A stretch of 8,941 nucleotides of DNA from Roseburia_C sp051879315 (GTDB taxonomy: Bacteria > Bacillota > Clostridia > Lachnospirales > Lachnospiraceae): positions 1-8,941 of the forward strand of contig JBJELW010000021.1 in NCBI GenBank assembly GCA_051879315.1. Direction: 5' to 3'. A model generated the notes under the pieces. It made no database searches and had not been told where the DNA came from. It was given only the letters and a program-made list of their open reading frames with translations. The position numbers were made by a program, and so were the translations under genes. This document shows, piece by piece, positions 1 through 7,066 of the stretch. The stretch's first letter is position 1, and each line of letters opens with the position of its first letter.

Positions 1-1493
1 CCATCTGGCAGGATGAAACATACAGACAGATTCAGGGAACCTACCCCGTCATCAGTCTGTCCTTTGCGAATATAAAGGAAAAAGATTACAAGATGACCCG
101 AAAGAAAATTTGTCAACTGTTTACGAAGCTGTATGCGGAACATTCTTTTCTGTTGGATAGCGGACTATTGTATGAGACCGATGTGGCTTATTTTAAACGT
201 GTTTCGGAAGACATGGATGACAGCGATGCATCTTTGGCGTTATACCAGTTGTCTGATTACCTATGCCGTTACTATGGCAAAAAAGTCATTATCCTGTTAG
301 ATGAATACGACACCCCCATGCAGGAAGCCTATGTGGAGGGATTTTGGGATGATCTGGTGGCCTTTACCAGAAGTCTTTTCAACTCCACATTTAAGACCAA
401 CCCCTGGCTGGAGCGGGGGATCATGACGGGCATCACAAGAGTCAGCAAAGAGTCCATTTTCTCTGATCTGAATAATCTGGAAGTAGTGACAACTACTTCC
501 GATAAGTACGCCACATCCTTTGGCTTTACGGAAGAGGAAGTATTCGCTGCATTGGATGAATGTGGTCTTTCCGAAGAAAAGGGAGAAGTCAAGAGATGGT
601 ATGATGGGTTTATTTTTGGAAAACACAAAGATATCTATAACCCATGGTCCATCTTGAATTTCATAGACAAGGGATACTTTACCACCTACTGGGCGAACAC
701 CAGTGCCAACAGTCTTGTAGGCAAACTGATTCGGGAAGGAAACCGTGGAATCAAGGAGAAATTTGAAAATCTGCTCCGTGGTGAAGTGATAAGAACCGCT
801 ATTGACGAGCAGATCGTATACAACCAGCTGAATGGCAGTGAAAAAGCAATCTGGAGTCTGCTATTGGCCAGCGGTTATCTAAAGGTGCTTTCCTATGACA
901 GTTTGGAACGCTTGAGAAAAGGGCAGAAGCAGATGTATGAACTGGCACTTACCAACTATGAGGTGGAGTGTATGTTTGAGGGAATGGTACATGACTGGTT
1001 TATGGAAGCGGAAGAAGATTACAATGATTTTATAAAAGCAATGCTTCAGAATGACATGAAGGCGATGAATGCATACATGAACCGAGTGTCACTCAGTACC
1101 TTCAGCTATTTTGATACCGGAAAGAGACCATCCGGAGAAGAACCGGAACGCTTTTATCATGGATTTGTGTTGGGATTGATTGTGGATTTGCAGGACAGAT
1201 ACCTCATCACCTCCAATCGTGAAAGTGGATTTGGAAGATATGATGTAATGCTGGAACCGAAAAATCCGAAAGAGGATGATGCCATCATTCTGGAATTCAA
1301 GGTGCATGACCCGGAGGATGAGGAGACGCTGAAAGACACGGTGCAGGCAGCGCTGACACAGATTCAGGAGAAACAGTATGCCGCACAGCTTATTGGTCGG
1401 GGAATACCAAAAGACCATATCCGCAGCTATGGATTTGCCTTTCAGGGGAAACAGGTGCTGATTGGAGACAGCACATCCATTGTTTTGGAATAA
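1..1493 (+). CDS. AAA-ATPase-like protein with C-terminal PD-(D/E)XK nuclease domain, 5'-truncated by the window
   Basis: The reading frame is open from base 3, so Met at 93 is internal and the true start lies upstream. The first visible residues (IWQDETYRQIQGTYPVISLS) are typical of the middle of the AAA-ATPase-like family (Pfam AAA-ATPase_like); the missing part, perhaps 70-90 residues, should carry the Walker A motif. A Walker B strand, KVIILLDEYDTP, is seen with its Asp-Glu at 300-305, followed by the family signature GIMTGITRVSKESIFSDLNNL. Near the C-terminus come GFGRYDVMLEP (Asp codon 1242) and AIILEFKV (Glu 1293, Lys 1299), which form the D...E-x-K core of the PD-(D/E)XK nuclease fold (PDDEXK_9/DUF1703). 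The visible part is 496 codons and ends with TAA. The family is common and multi-copy in gut anaerobes; its biological role is not settled. A strong terminator 39 bp downstream closes the unit. The family call is secure, the function is not. Confidence 0.9.
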   Translation, partial: IWQDETYRQIQGTYPVISLSFANIKEKDYKMTRKKICQLFTKLYAEHSFLLDSGLLYETDVAYFKRVSEDMDDSDASLALYQLSDYLCRYYGKKVIILLDEYDTPMQEAYVEGFWDDLVAFTRSLFNSTFKTNPWLERGIMTGITRVSKESIFSDLNNLEVVTTTSDKYATSFGFTEEEVFAALDECGLSEEKGEVKRWYDGFIFGKHKDIYNPWSILNFIDKGYFTTYWANTSANSLVGKLIREGNRGIKEKFENLLRGEVIRTAIDEQIVYNQLNGSEKAIWSLLLASGYLKVLSYDSLERLRKGQKQMYELALTNYEVECMFEGMVHDWFMEAEEDYNDFIKAMLQNDMKAMNAYMNRVSLSTFSYFDTGKRPSGEEPERFYHGFVLGLIVDLQDRYLITSNRESGFGRYDVMLEPKNPKEDDAIILEFKVHDPEDEETLKDTVQAALTQIQEKQYAAQLIGRGIPKDHIRSYGFAFQGKQVLIGDSTSIVLE

Positions 1494-1531
1494 GACAGAA
1501 TAGAAAAGTTCATTGCAGATGAATCAGAATA

Positions 1532-1563
1532 CCCGGTTTCAGGTTTGAAACCGGGATTTTTTT
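1532..1563 (+). terminator. Rho-independent terminator after the AAA/nuclease gene
   Basis: A perfect 10-bp stem, CCCGGTTTCA (1532-1541) with TGAAACCGGG (1546-1555), has a 4-base loop and is followed by seven T (1557-1563). It lies 39 bp after the stop codon. The identical structure recurs at 7129-7160. Confidence 0.93.
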
Positions 1564-1582
1564 GAAAAAGGAGAAAAAAGTT

Positions 1583-1625
1583 TACCCATATGGGTAGGGT
1601 AAAGAAAAAAAGAATCAGGTAAAAT
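1583..1625 (+). promoter_or_regulatory. Palindromic operator candidate with -10-like box, copy 1
   Basis: TACCCATATGGGTA (1583-1596) is a perfect 14-bp palindrome just after the terminator, followed by TAAAAT (1620-1625), which resembles a -10 box. No good -35 box lies 16-18 bp upstream of it. If TAAAAT is the -10, the palindrome is centred near -42, where activators commonly bind. An A-rich stretch precedes it. The same arrangement occurs base for base at 7180-7222. The palindrome is seen directly; its role as operator and the promoter are inferred. Confidence 0.45.
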
Positions 1626-1652
1626 ATGGTTGAGCATGGGATTGCTGCGCCA

Positions 1653-1679
1653 TTTGTCCGGAGTGATGAAACGGACAAA
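1653..1679 (+). other. Leader hairpin, copy 1
   Basis: TTTGTCCG (1653-1660) pairs with CGGACAAA (1672-1679), an 8-bp stem with an 11-base loop. It lies between the -10-like box and the old ribosome site GGAGGTG (1694-1700). In copy 2 the same stem persists at 7250-7257/7269-7276 with one G-U pair replacing A-U, so pairing survives sequence drift. There is no T-run after it, so it is not a terminator. It could affect mRNA stability or access to the ribosome site. Confidence 0.45.
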
Positions 1680-1691
1680 GAATGAGAAGAC

Positions 1692-1826
1692 ATGGAGGTG
1701 GATGAAAATACCGAGAAAAAACTGGCGGATAAAGTTCGGCATGCCAAAAAAGACGGATTGATTGACAACTTTATCTATGGCTCAGTCTCAGCTACATATC
1801 TGTCGGCTGTGATTGATACATTGTAA
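1692..1826 (+). pseudogene. Remnant of the receiver-like gene (only the C-terminal ~40 residues remain)
   Basis: Bases 1701-1826 encode DENTEKKLADKVRHAKKDG... to ...YLSAVIDTL, matching residues 87-127 of the intact gene at 7304-7687 with six base differences. Everything from just after the ribosome site GGAGGTG to codon 86 is absent: 264 bp relative to copy 2, a multiple of three. GGTG sits at both edges of the missing segment in copy 2 (7294-7297 and 7558-7561), as expected of a short-homology deletion. A chance ATG at 1692 opens a 44-codon frame, but no ribosome site precedes it. The upstream frame from 1626 stops at TGA after 19 codons. The fold has lost its core strands, so a working receiver is very unlikely. 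Confidence 0.85.
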
Positions 1827-1838
1827 CGTACAGGAAAT

Positions 1839-1921
1839 GCGGTGGTTCAGGCTGACAGGAATCTCCGCTTTCGGTTCAAAAACAGGAAAGAATACACGCC
1901 CCCGGAGGCCATACGCCGGGC
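1839..1921 (+). promoter_or_regulatory. Structured leader of the secreted-protein gene, copy 1
   Basis: Two stem-loops precede the ribosome site. In the first, GCGG-T-GGTTC (1839-1848) pairs with GAATC-T-CCGC (1859-1868) around a 10-base loop. In the second, CCCGG (1901-1905) pairs with CCGGG (1916-1920). In copy 2 the first stem has GATTC instead of GGTTC, so a G-U pair becomes A-U and pairing is kept. No T-run follows either stem. I do not recognise a known riboswitch class. A transcript-level role for the secreted gene is inference. Confidence 0.45.
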
Positions 1922-1981
1922 AGCGGAAGGAAATCGTATGGAAAAAATGTAACACAAAAAAATCCAAAAGGAGGAAACTAT

Positions 1982-4900
1982 ATGAAACGAAAAACGAAGC
2001 GGCTGCTCAGTCTGTTGCTGGCATTTGCAATGGTACTGGGAATGCTGCCCATGACGCCTATGAAGGCATTGGCCTACACGGCGGGTGACATTGCAGGTAC
2101 CACCGGCGCCGGTACGGAAAGTGACCCGGTGATCGTGGATACCTATGCGGAAATGAAAGCAGCCTTGGAGTGTAACGCTGACCTTTATATCAAAGTTGTC
2201 GGCTTTGACCATACTACCACTGTAGGCGGCAGGACTTACAGAGAATTAGTGGCAAACGTGGATTATACACCCGGAATGAATCAAGGTGCAATCATCATTC
2301 CAAGTGGCAGCACCAAGCATCTGACGATTGCCACGGATATTGTTTGTTATGGCGAGGCGACGGCGGAAGCAAATACCATGTGGACATTTATTCATAATCG
2401 TGGAAATTTATACATTGACGGGACTGGCAAACTGGCGGTCAACTTCAATGCAACCTATCAGGAGAACGGCATCAATGCCATTGTTCTTAATAGAGGCGAG
2501 TTAGAAGTGAGCGGCAGTGTTACATTTGACGCTACGCAGAATACTGCTACACCGACAACTGCATTTGCAATTGCAAATGGCAACGGCAATACAGCACATA
2601 CTAAAATATACGGAGGCACCTTCATTGCCAGCAATAATACAAACGGGGTTTTAAGTTACGGCAATTCTTACGCCGTTGCTGCCGATGATGGCTATATTTG
2701 GATTTTTGGCGGCGAGTTTAAGGCTACGCCTTCTGGCACCGGCACAGGCTACGGCGTCGGAGGTTCTGATGGAAATATCTTACTTATTGGAGGAACCTTC
2801 GAGGGTGTATACATGAGCCCGGTAGGGACCCAGGGAAAGTACCTTTCTGATTTCCTGAGCGAAGGAGACGAAGTTGTTTATCGCACAGAAACAGGTGCCA
2901 CCTTTGACGGAAGTACGATCAAAAAAACAACGGAAAAAGTCCGTGTAGTCAAATCGGAAAAAATCATCACCGGACCGGTGGAGGTCAGCGTAACAGCACC
3001 GGTTGCCGGCAATCATCCGGCTATGACCGCAACCACAACTACGGCAAATGTACAGCCAAATCCTGCTTGCTTTTGGTATCCCCTTGATGAAAACGGAAAT
3101 ATTATAATCAGCGGACGGTTAGGAGGAGATGATACCTTTGAAGCTGGCAAAAACTATGCTGTCAGCGTTGTACTTCTCCCCGCTGAAGGCTATGAATTTG
3201 CCGATACCACCGTTGTCAATATTAACGGAGGCACAGCTGAAAAATCTTTACCTACCTCTTACAAGTCGATTCAGGCAACATGTTATTTTGCGTCGGAAAT
3301 CAAAGCGGTCAATATGACGGTTTCCGCACCGGAAATCGGAAAGACGCCGAATGATATGACAAATACCTATACCGCAACCGGATTGGCCTCCGGCACCAAC
3401 TGGTTCTATGCAAGCGCCAATGCGTCCAGCTCGATCATGAACGGCGCGACTGCCTTTGCCGGTGAAAATACCTATTCGGCTATCTATCAGTTTACGATTC
3501 CGGGCAGTTCATCTGCCAAGTTTGCAGAAACTATTGGTACGGGGGACATTACGGTCAACAACGGAACGGTCTATGCAGTAAATCGTATCAGTGATAAAGA
3601 AATTCAGGTAACGGTAAACTTCCCGACACTGCATGAAGACATCATTGATGAAGTAAATATGACGGTTTCTGCACCGCAGGTTGGAAAGACACCGAATGAA
3701 ATGACCTATGACGCAACCGGATTAATCCCCGGCGCTTACTGGTTCTATGCAAGCGCCAATGCGTCCGGCACAATCATGAGCGGTGATACTGCCTTTGTAA
3801 GCGGAAATACTTACTCGGCAATCTATCAGTTTACGATTTCGGAAAGCTCACCTTCCAAGTTTGCATCAACAATCACAACAAGCAATATTACGGTCAACAA
3901 CGGAACGGTCTATGCTGTAAATCGTATCGATGATAAAAAAATTGAGGTAACGGTAAACTTCCCGACACTTGCGGATGAAAACATCATTGATACAGTTAAC
4001 ATGACGGTTTCTGCACCGCAGGTTGGAAAGACGCCGAATGATATGACCCATTCCGCAACAGGATTGACCCCCGGCGCTTACTGGTTCTATGCAAGCGCCA
4101 ATGCGTCCGGCACTAACATGAGCGGTGGTACTGCCTTTGTAAGCGGAAATACTTACTCGGCAATCTATCAGTTTACGATTTCGGAAAGCTCACCTTCCAA
4201 GTTTGCATCAACAATCACAACAAGCAATATTACGGTCAACAACGGAACGGTCTATGCAGTAAATCGTATCAGTGATAAAAAAATTGAGGTAACGGTAAAC
4301 TTTGGTGAGCTTAGCTCTACTACAGCAATCGACACGATTGCTGTAACCATTACGCCGCCTGTTGCCGGCGCTGCACCTGTTGTGGCACCCGCAGGGTTGC
4401 CTACCGGCGTAACATGTGAGCCAGTTTCGAGCACTGCAACTGGATGGTATGATAGTGAAACGAATGCAAAGATGGCCTCTACCGATACATTTGTAGAGGG
4501 AAAAACCTATTACATTCGCCTTTTCCTTAGCGCTGATACAGGTTATGCTTTTGCAAATCCTGTAACAACCGCTACGATCAATGGCGGTGTGGCGACTAAA
4601 GAGCTCAATAACGAACAATACTTGGGAATCAAGAAGTCCTTTACTGCAACGGCGGCTGCCACTGAGTATGATATCACCGTAACAGGTGGTAAAGCTGCCA
4701 TCGGAACAGAGACAGTGACCAAGTCCATGAAAGATAAGGTCATTACATTGATTGCAAATGCCCCGGCAACCGGAAAGGTATTTGACAAGTGGGTAGTGGA
4801 AAGCGGCAGTGTGACCATTGCGAATGTAAATGCCAGCACCACCACCTTTACCATGCCGGAAGGTGCGGTAAGCATCAAGGCTACTTATAAAGATGCACCG

Positions 4901-5758
4901 ATAGACCCGGCACCAATCACACCGGAAGACCCGGCACCAATTATACCGGAAGACCCGGCACCGAGTACACCGGAGACACCGAGTATACCGGAGACACCAA
5001 GTGCACCGGAGGCACCTGCTATCCCCAACACCGGATGGTATACCACAGAGAATGGGCAGAAGGTGTATTATAAGGATGGCAGCATTGCAAAGAATCAGTG
5101 GTGTCTGGATAATGAGCAGTGGTATTACGTAAACGAAAACGGAGCACCGCTTACAGGCTGGCAGGAAATCGGAGGCACATGGTACTATTTCTACGACGAT
5201 GGCAGCATGGCAGAATCCGCCTGGGTAGGTGACTGCTACTTAGGAGCATCCGGCGCATGGGTAGAGAATCCCGTTCCGGAAAGCTGGATGCAGTCCGGCA
5301 GCAAATGGTGGTATCAGTTGCCGGATGGCACCTATGCACAGAGCACATGGAAGAAGATCGGTGGAGACTGGTACTACTTTGACAAGGATGGATGGATGTC
5401 CACCGGATGGACCTTCGACGGAAGCGACTGGTACTACATGAATGCTTCCGGCACCATGAAGACCGGCTGGTTTAAGGACGGAGCTTCCTGGTACTACCTG
5501 AAACCCTCCGGAGCAATGGCAACCGGCTGGGTAAGCGACGGCGGTACCTGGTATTATATGGATGCTTCCGGAGCCATGGTCACCGGTTGGTTCAAGGATG
5601 GATCTGACTGGTATTACATGGATGAGTCCGGTGCCATGAAGACCGGCTGGCTTCAGGATGGAGGAAGCTGGTATTATTTACTGTCCTCCGGAGCAATGGC
5701 CCATGATACCGTGATCGATGGCTACAAATTGGCCACATCCGGCGAATGGGTACAGTAA
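1982..5758 (+). CDS. Large secreted wall-attached repeat protein with choline-binding-type C-terminus
   Basis: The product has 1258 residues; AGGAGG at 1969-1974 lies 7 bases before the ATG and fixes the start. Residues 1-31 are a signal peptide (basic KRKTKR, hydrophobic LLSLLLAFAMVLG, cleavage after ALA). Residues 32-332 look like a right-handed beta-helix, with rungs such as KIYGGTF, WIFGGEF and LLIGGTF. Residues 334-440, three near-identical repeats (443-557, 558-671, 672-783) and 786-893 share one pattern: TV.AP..G..P, then W, then F..G..Y, then ..F, then V..G, suggesting five related beta-sandwich modules. Residues 895-971 resemble the bacterial InlB-type/basic repeat domain. A Pro-rich linker (972-1015) leads to about ten cell-wall-binding repeats (TGW...WYY...G) to the end, which in this family hold proteins to wall choline or teichoic polymers. 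There is no LPXTG anchor and no visible catalytic motif. Likely role: surface adhesin or binding protein (inference). A terminator follows. Confidence 0.93.
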   Translation: MKRKTKRLLSLLLAFAMVLGMLPMTPMKALAYTAGDIAGTTGAGTESDPVIVDTYAEMKAALECNADLYIKVVGFDHTTTVGGRTYRELVANVDYTPGMNQGAIIIPSGSTKHLTIATDIVCYGEATAEANTMWTFIHNRGNLYIDGTGKLAVNFNATYQENGINAIVLNRGELEVSGSVTFDATQNTATPTTAFAIANGNGNTAHTKIYGGTFIASNNTNGVLSYGNSYAVAADDGYIWIFGGEFKATPSGTGTGYGVGGSDGNILLIGGTFEGVYMSPVGTQGKYLSDFLSEGDEVVYRTETGATFDGSTIKKTTEKVRVVKSEKIITGPVEVSVTAPVAGNHPAMTATTTTANVQPNPACFWYPLDENGNIIISGRLGGDDTFEAGKNYAVSVVLLPAEGYEFADTTVVNINGGTAEKSLPTSYKSIQATCYFASEIKAVNMTVSAPEIGKTPNDMTNTYTATGLASGTNWFYASANASSSIMNGATAFAGENTYSAIYQFTIPGSSSAKFAETIGTGDITVNNGTVYAVNRISDKEIQVTVNFPTLHEDIIDEVNMTVSAPQVGKTPNEMTYDATGLIPGAYWFYASANASGTIMSGDTAFVSGNTYSAIYQFTISESSPSKFASTITTSNITVNNGTVYAVNRIDDKKIEVTVNFPTLADENIIDTVNMTVSAPQVGKTPNDMTHSATGLTPGAYWFYASANASGTNMSGGTAFVSGNTYSAIYQFTISESSPSKFASTITTSNITVNNGTVYAVNRISDKKIEVTVNFGELSSTTAIDTIAVTITPPVAGAAPVVAPAGLPTGVTCEPVSSTATGWYDSETNAKMASTDTFVEGKTYYIRLFLSADTGYAFANPVTTATINGGVATKELNNEQYLGIKKSFTATAAATEYDITVTGGKAAIGTETVTKSMKDKVITLIANAPATGKVFDKWVVESGSVTIANVNASTTTFTMPEGAVSIKATYKDAPIDPAPITPEDPAPIIPEDPAPSTPETPSIPETPSAPEAPAIPNTGWYTTENGQKVYYKDGSIAKNQWCLDNEQWYYVNENGAPLTGWQEIGGTWYYFYDDGSMAESAWVGDCYLGASGAWVENPVPESWMQSGSKWWYQLPDGTYAQSTWKKIGGDWYYFDKDGWMSTGWTFDGSDWYYMNASGTMKTGWFKDGASWYYLKPSGAMATGWVSDGGTWYYMDASGAMVTGWFKDGSDWYYMDESGAMKTGWLQDGGSWYYLLSSGAMAHDTVIDGYKLATSGEWVQ
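3308..4303 (+). repeat. Three tandem ~342-345-bp repeats coding ~114-residue modules
   Basis: Units begin at 3308, 3653 and 3995 with codons for VNMTVSAP (steps of 345 and 342 bp). Units 2 and 3 are the closest pair: 3787-3915 and 4129-4257 are identical over 129 bp. Unit 1 is more diverged. The high DNA identity points to recent unit duplication or conversion, and copy number could change by slippage or recombination. Confidence 0.93.
4904..5011 (+). repeat. Short tandem repeats encoding the Pro-rich wall-spanning linker
   Basis: Three 24-bp units (4904-4927, 4928-4951, 4952-4975) encode DPAP(I/S)(T/I)PE, followed by two 18-bp units encoding TPS(I/A)PE. Such linkers commonly span peptidoglycan. 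They are in frame, so unit loss or gain would only change linker length. Confidence 0.85.
5402..5701 (+). repeat. Five regular 60-bp units of the cell-wall-binding domain
   Basis: Units start at 5402, 5462, 5522, 5582 and 5642, each 20 codons of form TGW..DG..WYY...SG.M. More degenerate units occupy 5033-5401. The spacing matches the 20-residue choline-binding/CW-binding repeat (Pfam CW_binding_1 or Choline_bind type). Confidence 0.9.
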
Positions 5759-5782
5759 TTTTAAAATCATAGCATAGAAAAC

Positions 5783-5836
5783 GAGCGCTTGTCGGTTTCA
5801 AACCGGCAGGCGCTCATTTCTTGCTCGTTTCTTTTT
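5783..5836 (+). terminator. Terminator after the secreted-protein gene
   Basis: A 15-bp stem with two G-U pairs (5783-5797 with 5801-5815) and a 3-base loop starts 25 bases after the stop codon. The downstream T-run is broken (ATTTCTTGCTCGTTTCTTTTT), so termination may be less efficient than at 1532 and 7129. An alternative pairing of AACGAGC with GCTCGTT further out is also possible. Confidence 0.75.
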
Positions 5837-6071
5837 CAAAAATTGATTGCGCTTAGGATTTAATTGTGATATGCTCTCCTCAAAGCATATTTTCTATATT
5901 CACAGAATGATTTGAACTGTGATTTCAAATGATCAAAGACGCATTTCTAGTTGGTTGTTCCTGCATGCTTGCAGAACAAACATGATTCGGAAAATTCATG
6001 CTTTTAAATTCACATGAAAAAAGCAGGGGTTTTCTGACGGGACTCCTGCCAAGACACAGGAGGAGTAGAAT
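5837..6071 (+). promoter_or_regulatory. Gene-free upstream region of the Rpn gene with weak promoter candidate and small hairpins
   Basis: I see no credible gene here. TTGATT (5843-5848) and TGATAT (5867-5872), 18 bp apart, are a possible but weak promoter. Three small stem-loops follow: ATTTGAA/TTCAAAT (5910-5916/5924-5930), TTGTTC-TGC/GCA-GAACAA with one bulged C (5955-5964/5971-5979), and GCAGGGGTT/GACTCCTGC with two G-U pairs (6023-6031/6041-6049). AGGAGG at 6058-6063 lies 8 bases before the ATG at 6072. The stems may simply be chance structures. Confidence 0.35.
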
Positions 6072-7049
6072 ATGGAACATGACATTAGCTGGAAAAGTTT
6101 CTTTTCTGATGATGAGCGTTATGCGGACGCCATCAATGGTCTGGGTTGCAATGGCAGACAGATCGTGAAAGACACAGACTTGAGTGAACTGGATACCCAG
6201 ACGGGGTTTCTGCGTGGCAGCAGATTTTCACTTACTTCTTTCGCAGGGAGAGGGAGAGGTCGCGTGAAAATCCGAGATATGGTGAGAAAGGCTGCCTTTG
6301 GAATGAATTTTGCCATCATTGGTATCGAGGCCCAGGAGCTCATTGATTATGGAATTCCCTTGCGGAACATGACCTATGATGCCGGGGAATATGAGCGGCA
6401 GGCCGCGAAGATTCGTAAATCTGTCAGAAAGAATCATCAGGGCTTGAGCAGGGGAGAATATTTATACGGTTTTCGAAAGAATAGCAGACTCAATCCGGCG
6501 GTGACATTCATCCTTTACGCCGGAGACGAGGAGTGGGATGGTCCTAAGTCACTGCATGACATCCTTGATTTTACGGATATCCCGGAAGAACTTCGACTAA
6601 TGGCGGCGAATTATCCCGTTCATCTGGTGGAAATCCGTAAGCTGGCGGATACCAGTGTATTTAAGACCGACGTGCGGCAGGTGTTTGACTTTATACGGTT
6701 TTCGAAGGATAAGAATGCACTGAAACAGTTGGTGGAGCAGGATACATATTTTCAGCATATGGAGGAAGATGCCTTTGATGTGGCAACACTTTACTCGGAT
6801 GCGCAGGAATTGATACAGGTGAAGGATTTGTATAAGAAGGAGGAGCGGATAGATATGTGTAAAGCAATTACGGAATTGATGGAAGACAGCAGAGCGGAAG
6901 GCGTTTTGGCTGGCATGGAGCTCGGTGGTGACAGGAAAACAAGAACGATTGTTTTGAATATGGTGAAGCATGGCATGACCGATGATGACATCCGAGCACT
7001 GGCAGAGTGTGACCAGGACTTGATTGACAAGGTGAGAGCTGGCTCATGA
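6072..7049 (+). CDS. Rpn-family recombination-promoting nuclease/putative transposase (PD-(D/E)XK)
   Basis: The product has 325 residues; the start is set by AGGAGG at 6058-6063. The sequence follows the Clostridial branch of the Rpn family: N-terminal FFSDDERYADAINGL, then KIRDMVRKAAFGMNFAIIGIEAQE, GIPLRNMTYDAGEYERQ, LNPAVTFILYAGDEEWDGPKSLHD and DVRQVFDFIRFSKDK. Asp69 and the IE-A-Q motif (Glu86, Gln88) are the likely catalytic core of the PD-(D/E)XK fold. The C-terminus (about 275-325, EGVLAGMELGGDRKTRTIVLNMVKHGMTDDDIRAL) is the helical tail common in the family, here with only a short remnant of the EG-rich tract. Characterised Rpn proteins of E. coli cut DNA and raise RecA-independent recombination; some have been linked to phage defence. 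It appears full length, is transcribed apart from its neighbours, and stands just before the second copy of the repeated module. Family confident; activity inferred. Confidence 0.88.
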   Translation: MEHDISWKSFFSDDERYADAINGLGCNGRQIVKDTDLSELDTQTGFLRGSRFSLTSFAGRGRGRVKIRDMVRKAAFGMNFAIIGIEAQELIDYGIPLRNMTYDAGEYERQAAKIRKSVRKNHQGLSRGEYLYGFRKNSRLNPAVTFILYAGDEEWDGPKSLHDILDFTDIPEELRLMAANYPVHLVEIRKLADTSVFKTDVRQVFDFIRFSKDKNALKQLVEQDTYFQHMEEDAFDVATLYSDAQELIQVKDLYKKEERIDMCKAITELMEDSRAEGVLAGMELGGDRKTRTIVLNMVKHGMTDDDIRALAECDQDLIDKVRAGS

Positions 7050-7066
7050 CAGAGCGAGTTTGTGTA

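Larger units (their letters stand above)
1470..2056 (+). repeat. Long direct repeat, copy 1 (nuclease-gene tail to signal-peptide codons)
   Basis: This matches 7067-7917. It begins in the last eight codons of the AAA/nuclease gene and ends in the signal-peptide codons of the secreted protein at 1982. The offset is 5597 bp up to 1700 and 5861 bp after it, because 264 bp of copy 2 (7298-7561) are absent here; I see no other net length change. Bases 1488-1662 are identical to 7085-7259. Differences cluster outside that core: two in the nuclease-gene tail, about eight just before the missing segment, six in the receiver-gene remnant, and rising numbers after about 1890. Confidence 0.93.

Noticed and set aside
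93..1493. Met at 93 as start of the AAA/nuclease gene
   Set aside because: The frame is open upstream to base 3 and those residues match the family, so the Met is internal and the gene is cut by the window edge.
1590..1622. Ten-codon peptide MGRVKKKRIR in the leader (also 7187-7219)
   Set aside because: It is conserved only because the DNA is identical; the nearest GGAG is too far upstream for normal initiation and its ATG lies inside the palindrome.
1839..1981. Known riboswitch (cyclic-di-GMP or cobalamin type) in the secreted-gene leader
   Set aside because: The stems and loops do not show the conserved core sequences of those classes as far as I can recall them.
1813..2088. 91-codon + strand open frame over the leader and signal-peptide region
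   Set aside because: It overlaps the start of the clearly real secreted-protein gene in another frame and has no family likeness or ribosome site.
3308..4303. CRISPR-like repeat array
   Set aside because: The repeats are about 340 bp, lie in one coding frame and have no spacers; they are protein-module duplications.
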